From contig DFXY01000026.1 in NCBI GenBank assembly GCA_002381945.1, forward strand, positions 149,558 to 176,198: a DNA stretch of 26,641 bases. Direction: 5' to 3'. Position 1 is the first letter of the stretch, and each line of letters opens with the position of its first letter. This document shows positions 7,386 through 14,553 of this stretch, piece after piece. The stretch is from Bacteriovoracaceae bacterium UBA4096 (GTDB lineage Bacteria; Bdellovibrionota; Bacteriovoracia; Bacteriovoracales; Bacteriovoracaceae). The position numbers were made by a program, and so were the translations under genes. Under the pieces are notes generated by a model that saw only the letters and a program-made list of their open reading frames with translations, did not search any database and was not told where the DNA came from.

Positions 7386-7856
7386 CTACTCTTTTAAATA
7401 ATCTTTTTTCCCGCCAGTTTTTTTCAATAAGCGGATATTTTCAACAGTTATTTCAGGACTCATGGCCTTACACATGTCGTGAATGGTTAAAGCTGCCACG
7501 TGAACACCTGTTAAGGCCTCCATCTCAACTCCGGTTTTACCGGTGCAGGTGACCTGACAGTGAATTCCCAAACGTTCATCATCTAGTGGTTTAATTTCCA
7601 CATTTATTTTTTCCAGTATCAGTGGATGACAAAAAGGGATGAGTTCATGTGCCTTCTTAACGGCCATTGTTGCAGCAATGATAGCGGTGGTAAAGACCGG
7701 TCCCTTCTTGGATTGAATGTCACCGGATTTTAACTCCTGCATGATTGCTTTTCCAATCCAAACTGTACCCGCAGCAACAGCATCTCTTTTGGTAACTGCT
7801 TTATCTGATACATCCACCATCTGTGGACGATTATCCTGACTGATATGAGTAAGCAT
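7386..7856 (-). CDS. moaC: Cyclic pyranopterin monophosphate synthase MoaC
   Basis: Acts after MoaA to make cyclic pyranopterin monophosphate. 156 aa, normal length. Family motifs: MVDVSDKAVTKRDAVAAG (13-30), LIPFCHPL with H77, GKTGVEMEALTGVHVAALT with E112, and IHDMCKA with D127 and K130, matching the catalytic positions of the E. coli enzyme (H77, D128, K131). It starts 2 nt after moaA with GGAGG 6 nt upstream. Confidence 0.96.
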   Translation of the reverse strand: MLTHISQDNRPQMVDVSDKAVTKRDAVAAGTVWIGKAIMQELKSGDIQSKKGPVFTTAIIAATMAVKKAHELIPFCHPLILEKINVEIKPLDDERLGIHCQVTCTGKTGVEMEALTGVHVAALTIHDMCKAMSPEITVENIRLLKKTGGKKDYLKE

Positions 7857-7858
7857 CC

Positions 7859-8800
7859 CTAGCCTCCAATCTGATACATAGGTTGATTGACCTTTTCAAT
7901 CCGGTCATTAGGTTTCCATTTGATGACTTGGGAAACCACTGCTGGATATTGATCAAAGGCAAGGCCTCGAAGATTTAGTTTATTTTCCTGCATGAGACAT
8001 GAACGAAGGGCACCTTTAGTGTCCAGGCGAAGACGCGAGCAACTTCCACAAAAGGGCATGGATTCTGATGCTATGAATCCGACCTGCACTCCATTATCAA
8101 GCTGGTATTTAAAGGCAGTCGAATCCGCTTCCACGCTGACTTGTTTCATCTTATATTGTTTGCGAAGTTGGTGAATAACGTATGCTGCTGGGAGGAATGT
8201 ATCTTCGTACGTGTCTACAGCAACGCCGATCTTCATTAATTCCAAAAATCTGATCTCAACGTTACGGCTGCGGGCATACTCTAGAAATTGATCCATTTCC
8301 CCCACATTTTGTTTCATTAATACGGTGTTGATTTTCACTTTAAATCCCATCTCAACAGCAGTGTCGATGGCATCAGTGACTTGTTTGAGACCATCAAAAC
8401 GCGCCAGTGAAGTGAAAGTTTCCCTATCCAAGGAATCCAGACTAACATTTATGCTCGTGAGCCTTGTTTTCTTAAGTCCAGGAAGTACACGCTTCAAAAG
8501 AAGACCATTCGTTGTAATTCCTAAACGCCGTAATGGAAGCTCTGAGAGGCGCTCTGCGATCTCCACTAACTCTGAACGAAGGGTTGGCTCTCCTCCTGTG
8601 AGTCGAACTTCTTCCATGCCCAACTTCGTTAGGTTAGAAACAATCATTCCAATTTCATCTGGGGTCAGGAGGTCATGAATTTTTGCGAATGTGGCCGAAG
8701 CCGGCATACAATAAGTGCATCGAAAGTTACACGCATCGAGGAGTGAAACCCGAAGCTTTCGCATCGTTCTTCCATATTGATCAGTCATCAAATTATTCAT
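7859..8800 (-). CDS. moaA: GTP 3',8-cyclase MoaA (radical SAM)
   Basis: First enzyme of molybdenum cofactor synthesis; turns GTP into 3',8-cyclo-7,8-dihydro-GTP. 313 aa. The radical SAM cluster motif C24-x3-C28-x2-C31 (DACNFRCTYC) is present, followed by VRLTGGEPTLR. The C-terminal second cluster is CGSCSRLRLDTKGALRSCL (three Cys), and the protein ends in the conserved Gly-Gly. The start overlaps the moeA end by 8 nt; neither ATG 8800 nor ATG 8788 has a strong Shine-Dalgarno, so translation is probably coupled. Confidence 0.96.
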   Translation of the reverse strand: MNNLMTDQYGRTMRKLRVSLLDACNFRCTYCMPASATFAKIHDLLTPDEIGMIVSNLTKLGMEEVRLTGGEPTLRSELVEIAERLSELPLRRLGITTNGLLLKRVLPGLKKTRLTSINVSLDSLDRETFTSLARFDGLKQVTDAIDTAVEMGFKVKINTVLMKQNVGEMDQFLEYARSRNVEIRFLELMKIGVAVDTYEDTFLPAAYVIHQLRKQYKMKQVSVEADSTAFKYQLDNGVQVGFIASESMPFCGSCSRLRLDTKGALRSCLMQENKLNLRGLAFDQYPAVVSQVIKWKPNDRIEKVNQPMYQIGG

Positions 8801-9998
8801 TATTTTTTTCCCAGAGATAAATTTCGCCTAAAAAGTTTTTATCAAAAGGACCGTCTTCCGGTCTTAATTCCATAAAGCCGTCGGAATCTCTCAATTGATA
8901 AAAATCACCTGAACCATTGCCTGATAAAGGAGTCGCGATTAATTTACCTTCACTATTTTTCATTTTGATCTGACAATAATATGTCAGAGATTTATTAAAT
9001 TTAACTTCTTCAGATAAATAGGCTTTCTGCACCGATGGTTGATTGCCAGGATAAGATCTTACTAAAAACGGAATAATAAATTTTCGTAAATTTACCAGAC
9101 AAGATACAGGATTACCCGGCAATCCAAAGACGAAAACATTTGTCTCAGTTTTACCAAACCATAGTGGCTTACCCGGACGCTGAGCGACCTTATGAAATAT
9201 CTCCTGAACCTGACACTCTTTAAGTAGCTTAGGGACAAAATCAAATTTGCCGGCCGAAACTCCCCCGGTAAGAAGAAGCACGTCCTTCGTCTGGAGAAGT
9301 TCCAGCATCAGTTTTTTCATAGCAGCTTCATCATCTCCTACCTTATGAAGAGAAACCTTGGAGAAATTAAATGAAGCCAATTGCTGCTTTAAACTGATTC
9401 CATTTGACCACCGGATCTGGTGCGGTTGCGGGACATCTCCAATATCTACCAGCTCATCACCAGTACTTAAGATTGCCACGTTTGGGTAGTCAAAGACTTG
9501 AACTTTTGATTTTCCGACTGATGCCAGTATCGCTGTCGTGGTTGATTTAATCTTTGTACCGGTTATGAGAACCTTATCTCCCTTACGGTAATCACTACCT
9601 TGGGGATGATAGTTGGCCGAAAGTTTTTCCAGGTTACAACAGACTTCCGCCTCATCTTGAAAAATTTTTAAATCTTCATAACGAATGACAAAATCAGCAT
9701 TAAGCGGAAGTACAGCACCTGTCATGATCTCAAAACAAACATTACCTTCGGGTAATGTTGCGATCGCACTTCCGGCAGAAATAGTTCCTAGTATTCGAAA
9801 TTTCTTAGAAGAAAGAAGCTGCTCTTTTTTAACAGCAATGCCATCCATTGCTACCCGGTGAAAAGGCGGCTGGTCGATATCGGCCAGAACATCTTCTGCT
9901 AAAATACGAGATAGAGAATCTTCAAGTGGAATCGTTACAACTCTGGGTTGTAGTTGATAAGACAAGACAGTTGTCTGTGCCTGAAGTGAACTAATCAT
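8793..9998 (-). CDS. moeA: Molybdopterin molybdenumtransferase MoeA
   Basis: Inserts molybdate into adenylylated molybdopterin. 401 aa, normal length. Motifs in order: FHRVAMDGIAV (with the conserved Asp), FEIMTGAVLP, AILSTGDELVDIG, LLLTGGVSAGKFDFV and VFGLPGNPVSCLV, all standard MoeA. First gene of the unit moeA-moaA-moaC-mobBA-moaD-moaE-moeB-59 aa-nnrS. ATG 9998 follows AAGGGG at 4 nt. The usual partner that makes the adenylylated substrate (MogA/MoaB) is not in the window. The promoter region at 9999-10147 carries a CRP/FNR-type repeat. Confidence 0.95.
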   Translation of the reverse strand: MISSLQAQTTVLSYQLQPRVVTIPLEDSLSRILAEDVLADIDQPPFHRVAMDGIAVKKEQLLSSKKFRILGTISAGSAIATLPEGNVCFEIMTGAVLPLNADFVIRYEDLKIFQDEAEVCCNLEKLSANYHPQGSDYRKGDKVLITGTKIKSTTTAILASVGKSKVQVFDYPNVAILSTGDELVDIGDVPQPHQIRWSNGISLKQQLASFNFSKVSLHKVGDDEAAMKKLMLELLQTKDVLLLTGGVSAGKFDFVPKLLKECQVQEIFHKVAQRPGKPLWFGKTETNVFVFGLPGNPVSCLVNLRKFIIPFLVRSYPGNQPSVQKAYLSEEVKFNKSLTYYCQIKMKNSEGKLIATPLSGNGSGDFYQLRDSDGFMELRPEDGPFDKNFLGEIYLWEKNNE

Positions 9999-10109
9999 TT
10001 TTCCCCTTCAAAGTGGAAGAACAATCCCGTTTCCAGGAATGCCGTAATCGTCTCAGACTCATGTCCCGCCGTGGAGATTTAGAGTTTTGAGATAAGGAAA
10101 CCTATTAAA

Positions 10110-10151
10110 AATATAGAGGACTGGGCCTAAAGTAAATATGACTCAAATCAT
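10110..10151 (-). promoter_or_regulatory. Candidate CRP/FNR-activated promoter of the Moco operon
   Basis: ATGACTCAAATCAT at 10138-10151 has TGA-N6-TCA geometry. On the minus strand TATATT (10115-10110) lies with its centre exactly 32 bp from the repeat centre, as in class II promoters with the activator at -41.5. The predicted start is near 10103, leaving a leader of about 100 nt before moeA. The repeat overlaps the stop codon of the upstream NifU-like gene. No clear terminator separates the two units. Confidence 0.5.
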
Positions 10152-10930
10152 GAATCAGTAATAATATCTAGATTCGTGTCAAAAAGTTCTGTTCGCAGGA
10201 CTTTTTTAATGAAATCCATTGTCGTGGTTAATGACATACCGCATGTTCCGCAACTACCGTGGAAAATTAAAACGACCAGATTTTCCATAACATGGATGCA
10301 TTCCACATCTCCCCCATCTCTTTGTAGCAAAGGACGGACATGGGCCGTGAGAACATCACTTACTATTTCAACTTTGAGTTCAGTCTCTAACAGAACAAAC
10401 TCACCCATTTTTTCGCGATTAAATAAAAGTGTCGAATGAGGACGGTATTCTTCAATCGAGGGTGATTTTTTATCATTATCAGGCGAACCTTGGATCGAAT
10501 ATCCCACTTTCTTAGAGATAGAACTTTTAAGAGCGTGAATAAGCTCATAGTAACGAAGAAGCTGAATGCCATCATTTGGAAACGACGGTTCAGAATTCCT
10601 CGATCTGAGATAGGCCTCAATTTCTTTCAAACGTAAAAGAGGCAGTGAATGGGAATCCCGCTTATGGGCCAATTCTATCATAGCGTCCAGAAAGGCCAAT
10701 GGAGCACCCTGTACGTTAGTGAAGAACTTGGCCTCGCCTATAACTTGGGATTGCCCCTCAGTCGTTAGCTGACCATAGACAGTTATTTCTCCATTAGAAT
10801 TTGGGAAATGAAAATGACACAAGAAGTGATCTTTTTTCTTCAAGTAATCATCACACTCATGTTCACTGCCAATAAACTTAGGCGCCAGGGCCCGTTCTTT
10901 AACTTTCTGTGAACAAGTATCCAATTCCAT
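10148..10930 (-). CDS. NifU-like Fe-S protein: Cys-less IscU-like N-domain plus NifU C-terminal domain
   Basis: 260 aa. The C-terminal part (about 185-260) is a NifU/Nfu domain: VRPLLQRDGGDVECIHV followed by GSCGTCGMSLTT with C227-x2-C230, the pair that binds a [4Fe-4S] cluster for delivery to apoproteins. Residues about 50-140 resemble an IscU/NifU scaffold in pattern (IGEAKFFTNVQGAPLAFLDA, then LKEIEAYL, then IQLLRYYELIHALKSSI), but the positions where IscU has its three cluster Cys carry other residues; this is my reading and is less certain. The central ferredoxin domain of NifU is absent. It is the last gene of the nar-act unit, 8 nt after actF with AGAGG upstream. It may help load clusters into NarG, NarH or ActB (inference). 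Confidence 0.75.
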   Translation of the reverse strand: MELDTCSQKVKERALAPKFIGSEHECDDYLKKKDHFLCHFHFPNSNGEITVYGQLTTEGQSQVIGEAKFFTNVQGAPLAFLDAMIELAHKRDSHSLPLLRLKEIEAYLRSRNSEPSFPNDGIQLLRYYELIHALKSSISKKVGYSIQGSPDNDKKSPSIEEYRPHSTLLFNREKMGEFVLLETELKVEIVSDVLTAHVRPLLQRDGGDVECIHVMENLVVLIFHGSCGTCGMSLTTTMDFIKKVLRTELFDTNLDIITDS

Positions 10931-10938
10931 AAATTCCT

Positions 10939-12117
10939 CTATTGTTCCAGTGCCAAACCTTCTTCAAGGAAAGGAGAATTTGTTGCAACCAGCGAAGACT
11001 GACTAAGTCTTTTGAAGAAAATAAAAAGAAACATGCCAGTATACCCTAGGGCAATAAAGAGCTCAATCCAGGTAATGGTCGGATCCATCACTCCATGGTG
11101 CTCCATTACTTTTGGAGCAATCATAACATAGAGGTTAAGCCATTGACCCAGAAGAATAATCAGACAGGTTCTTTGCAATACCGTTTTATTTCTTTTAGTC
11201 CAACGAGGTAGGAGCACCAGAAAAGGGATCACCCAGTTTAAAACAATATTGATCCAGAATAACCAGGACCATCCAAAATGCTCCCTCAGTACATAGTATT
11301 CACTTTCTTCTGGAATATTCGCATACCAAATTAATAGATACTGAGAAAACCAGATATAGGCCCAAAAAGTTGTGAATCCCAGTAAGAGTTTACCTAAATC
11401 ATGATAGTGATTTAGGTTCATATTTTTCAGGTATCCATGATGCTGAAGATGAATCAGTACCAAGATCAAGGTGGCCAGACCTGAGACGACCAGTCCGGAG
11501 AATGTAAAGACACCAAAGATAGTACTAAACCAATGGGGTTCAAGTGACATGATCCAATCAAAGCTTGCCATGCTGTAAGTGACGGCAAAAATAATCATGA
11601 AGGCAGCAGATAGGCCACTTAAAGACTCCTGTATACGCTCTGCCCGTTCCGGGAAATTTTCCTGCTCTCTGTACTTTCTTACCAGAACAAACGACATCAA
11701 AGACCACAGTCCGATGCAGATAACCATGCGGATAGAAAAGAATGGAAGGTTGAGGTAAGAAGCCTTCTCCATAAGTATTTTATCATTCATAACCACATCG
11801 GCATGAGTCCATTCATAAAGAGAATGAGACCCCAGTAAGATTACCAACATGGATAAACCGAGATAAGGAACAGTTCCGGTCATCGCCTCGAGGACTTTTC
11901 GATAAGGTGCCACAAAGGCAGCTCCGACAATATTGGTTACGGCCAGCATGAAGAAACCGAACAAACCAATTGAAAGAAACATGAAATTGGCGGTAAGAAT
12001 GTTTATCCACACCTTAATTGGCAGATAATAAAAAGCACCTGCAATTCCCACTATCCCCAAACACATCAGTAAGATAAAAATTTTATTCAGTTTGCAGTTA
12101 TCTTTATAGATCGTCAT
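10939..12117 (-). CDS. actF: Alternative complex III subunit ActF (NrfD-like membrane protein)
   Basis: 392 aa with about 10 hydrophobic segments, the usual size for ActF. It belongs to the same NrfD-like superfamily as ActC but is more divergent. Characteristic stretches include FAVTYSMASFDWIMSLEPHWFSTIFG, the LLGFTTFWAYIWFSQYLLIWYANIPEE loop, and a C-terminal hydrophobic hairpin. In known ACIII structures ActC and ActF are the two large membrane subunits; ActC has the quinol site, while the role of ActF is debated. It follows actE by 9 nt, in the standard order actABCDEF. Confidence 0.93.
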   Translation of the reverse strand: MTIYKDNCKLNKIFILLMCLGIVGIAGAFYYLPIKVWINILTANFMFLSIGLFGFFMLAVTNIVGAAFVAPYRKVLEAMTGTVPYLGLSMLVILLGSHSLYEWTHADVVMNDKILMEKASYLNLPFFSIRMVICIGLWSLMSFVLVRKYREQENFPERAERIQESLSGLSAAFMIIFAVTYSMASFDWIMSLEPHWFSTIFGVFTFSGLVVSGLATLILVLIHLQHHGYLKNMNLNHYHDLGKLLLGFTTFWAYIWFSQYLLIWYANIPEESEYYVLREHFGWSWLFWINIVLNWVIPFLVLLPRWTKRNKTVLQRTCLIILLGQWLNLYVMIAPKVMEHHGVMDPTITWIELFIALGYTGMFLFIFFKRLSQSSLVATNSPFLEEGLALEQ

Positions 12118-12126
12118 AAAACCTTC

Positions 12127-12663
12127 TTATTTTTGAAATTTCTTCACATACTGAGCTAGATACCAACGGTCCTGTATGGTTAATTGTGAACCGTGGGCCG
12201 GCATATCGCCAAAGCCTGCAGTGATAACATGATAAATCCTGGCCTTGTTAAAACTTCTGACTCTTGAAGATTTAAATGATGGTGGTGCAGGAAATTTTTT
12301 AGAAGTAATCGGTCCATCACCTTCACCGGTATCACCATGACATGAAAGACAGAAACTATTATAGAGGTACTCCCCTCGGGACAAAGTGGCAGCTGTTTCC
12401 ACAAAGGGATCCTGCAACTCTTCCGCCGCTCTCAGAGCATCAGCTTCAGATTCACTATAGGGATGAGGCATTTTTCCTCTGGCGATACTGCCTTTAACCG
12501 GCATCATCATAGTTTTACCGTCAGGAGTAAGACTATTTTCTGAAAAAGCTTCATAGGCCGGAGAATGGACCATATCATCGATAATGGTATATCCTCTGAC
12601 ATCAGAACTTTTTGAACAAGATTGAATAAATGGTATGAGTAGAATTAAAATTACAATTTTCAT
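12127..12663 (-). CDS. actE: Alternative complex III subunit ActE, monohaem cytochrome c lipoprotein
   Basis: 178 aa from ATG 12663. A short hydrophobic signal ends in a lipobox-like IQSC (13-16), so the protein is probably lipid-anchored on the periplasmic face. One c-type haem motif CLSCH at 105-109 is followed by GDTGEGDGP and a later DMPAHG that supplies a candidate axial Met. ActE, with ActA, carries electrons out of ACIII. The frame has a second ATG at 12669 overlapping the actD stop (ATGA), but AGAGG would then lie only 1 nt upstream, whereas 12663 gives 7 nt. Confidence 0.92.
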   Translation of the reverse strand: MKIVILILLIPFIQSCSKSSDVRGYTIIDDMVHSPAYEAFSENSLTPDGKTMMMPVKGSIARGKMPHPYSESEADALRAAEELQDPFVETAATLSRGEYLYNSFCLSCHGDTGEGDGPITSKKFPAPPSFKSSRVRSFNKARIYHVITAGFGDMPAHGSQLTIQDRWYLAQYVKKFQK

Positions 12664-12665
12664 AT

Positions 12666-13184
12666 TCATACCTCTTTTATGCTCACTTCGGATGCACCGA
12701 ATGCACCAAGTGTTTTTGAAATACTCTGAAGATCAAAAGAAGCGTCTTTTACCGCCAATGCTATAACGAACTTATCTTGAGTAGCTCCTGCATGCATAAT
12801 ACCACCACTGAATATTGGAATAAGCTTACTTCTCATTAAGAAAGCAAAGACTGTTATAAAAGCACCGAAGAGAACGGTGATTTCAAAAGCAACCGGGATG
12901 AATGCAGCAAAAGAATTAAAAGGTTTTCCTCCGACATTAATTGGCCAGTCAATAACTGAAACCCAGTATTGAAAAAGTAGCGCAAGGACTAAGCCTGTTG
13001 TACCAGCAATAAGAGTCACAAGAGGTAATCTAGTTGGTCTTATTTCTAAATACTGATCCAGGCCATGGACAGGAAATGGAGTATAGATGTCATGAATATC
13101 TATTTTATTTTTTTTGAGTTCTTTAGCAGCGTGAATCATGTCGTGCTCGTCATGAAAAACGCCAAGAAGATATTTCTTACTCAT
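12666..13184 (-). CDS. actD: Alternative complex III subunit ActD (DUF3341)
   Basis: 172 aa from ATG 13184. N-terminal soluble domain starting KKYLLGVFHDEHDMIHAAKE, then a PFPVHGLDQYLEIRPTRLP stretch, two transmembrane segments (roughly 55-75 and 95-120), and a C-terminal soluble part containing DKFVIAL. This is the standard DUF3341/ActD layout. ActD packs against ActC and ActF in ACIII. The frame is open to 13205, but 13184 has AAGGA about 6 nt upstream and overlaps the actC stop by 8 nt. Confidence 0.93.
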   Translation of the reverse strand: MSKKYLLGVFHDEHDMIHAAKELKKNKIDIHDIYTPFPVHGLDQYLEIRPTRLPLVTLIAGTTGLVLALLFQYWVSVIDWPINVGGKPFNSFAAFIPVAFEITVLFGAFITVFAFLMRSKLIPIFSGGIMHAGATQDKFVIALAVKDASFDLQSISKTLGAFGASEVSIKEV

Positions 13185-14544
13185 GGTGATCCTTGTGTTT
13201 AGCATAGTTCAGAACAGTCTTAACTTCCGAGATGGCAATGGCAGGTAAAAACCTCACGAAGAGGAAGAACAGAGTGAAAAACAATCCAAAACTTCCAATG
13301 AAAGTGCAGATTTCCACCCATGTAGGAGAGAACATGGCCCAGCTAGATGGAAGGAAATCACGGTGAAGCGAAGTGGTAATAATCACGAAGCGCTCAAACC
13401 ACATTCCAATATTAACGAAGATAGAAATAATGAAAACTATCACTAGATTATTTCTTACACTCTTAAGCCAGAACAACTGAGGAATAAAAACGTTACAAAC
13501 AACCATGGTCCAGTAGGCCCAGGCATAAGGTCCAAAAGCACGGTTTAAAAAGACAAACCGCTCATACTGATTCCCACTATACCAGGCAATAAAGAATTCG
13601 GTTCCATAGGCCAGACCTACCAGCATTCCTGTACAAAGGAGAACCTTACACATGGCCTCTATATGAGAGGGAGTAATATAGTGTTCAAAGTTCATCACTT
13701 TTCGAAGAATAATAAGTAGTGTGAGAACCATGGCAAAGCCGGAGAACACAGCACCTGCTACGAAATATGGCGGGAAGATGGTCGCATGCCAGCCCGGAAT
13801 AATCGATGTGGCAAAGTCCATACTTACAATGGTGTGAACCGACACAACCAAGGGAGTGGCAAGTCCTGCTAAAATCAAGCAAAGCATTTCATAACGATGC
13901 CAGGTTCGGTGTGAGCCACTCCACCCTAAACTTACAATAGTAAGAATACGTTTTTTTAGAGGAGTTTTAGCACGATCCCGCATGTTAGCAAGATCAGGAA
14001 TAAGACCAATATACCAGAAAACTGCCGAAACACTAAAATAGGTACTGATGGCAAATACGTCCCACAGAAGTGGGGACCTGAAATTGAGCCAGAGACTACG
14101 TGTATTAGGATACGGGAAAACCCAATGGGCCAACCATGGTCTTCCCATGTGAATAATTGGATAAATTCCTGCGCACATCACAGCAATGATCGTCATCGCT
14201 TCGGCCGCACGGTTAATAGATGTTCGCCATTTCTGTCTGAATAGCAATAGAATCGCCGAGATCAGTGTTCCAGCATGACCAATACCAACCCAGAAAACAA
14301 AGTTGGTGATATCCCAGGACCATCCAATTGTTTTATTCAGACCCCAGGTACCAATTCCTGTTGAGACCTGATAACCCACAACAATAATTCCCATCAGGAG
14401 CAAGGAAGCAGATATAGAAATACATATCTTCCATAAATTACCAGGCGGCTTCTCAATCACGGATAAAACATCATCCGAAACTTCTGTATAAGTCCTGTCT
14501 TTACTCACCAATGGTTTTCTTAATTTACTTACGACTTCACTCAT
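13177..14544 (-). CDS. actC: Alternative complex III subunit ActC, NrfD-family quinol-oxidising membrane subunit
   Basis: 455 aa polytopic protein with about 10 membrane helices after a 35-residue cytoplasmic tail. NrfD/ActC family traits: VFWVGIGHAGTLISAILLL with H90, YPIIHMGRPWLAHWVFPYPN (129-148), LLWDVFAISTYF with D162, and later GTEFFIAWYSGN. His and Asp residues in this region form the proposed periplasmic-side quinol site in ACIII structures; I infer their equivalents here from position. It follows actB by 9 nt and pairs with the iron-sulfur part of ActB. Confidence 0.94.
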   Translation of the reverse strand: MSEVVSKLRKPLVSKDRTYTEVSDDVLSVIEKPPGNLWKICISISASLLLMGIIVVGYQVSTGIGTWGLNKTIGWSWDITNFVFWVGIGHAGTLISAILLLFRQKWRTSINRAAEAMTIIAVMCAGIYPIIHMGRPWLAHWVFPYPNTRSLWLNFRSPLLWDVFAISTYFSVSAVFWYIGLIPDLANMRDRAKTPLKKRILTIVSLGWSGSHRTWHRYEMLCLILAGLATPLVVSVHTIVSMDFATSIIPGWHATIFPPYFVAGAVFSGFAMVLTLLIILRKVMNFEHYITPSHIEAMCKVLLCTGMLVGLAYGTEFFIAWYSGNQYERFVFLNRAFGPYAWAYWTMVVCNVFIPQLFWLKSVRNNLVIVFIISIFVNIGMWFERFVIITTSLHRDFLPSSWAMFSPTWVEICTFIGSFGLFFTLFFLFVRFLPAIAISEVKTVLNYAKHKDHHE

Positions 14545-14553
14545 ATTTTTATC

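Noticed and set aside
8325..8678. 117-codon plus-strand frame opposite moaA
   Set aside because: Antisense shadow of a well-conserved radical SAM gene; composition rich in Ser/Arg, with no family features.
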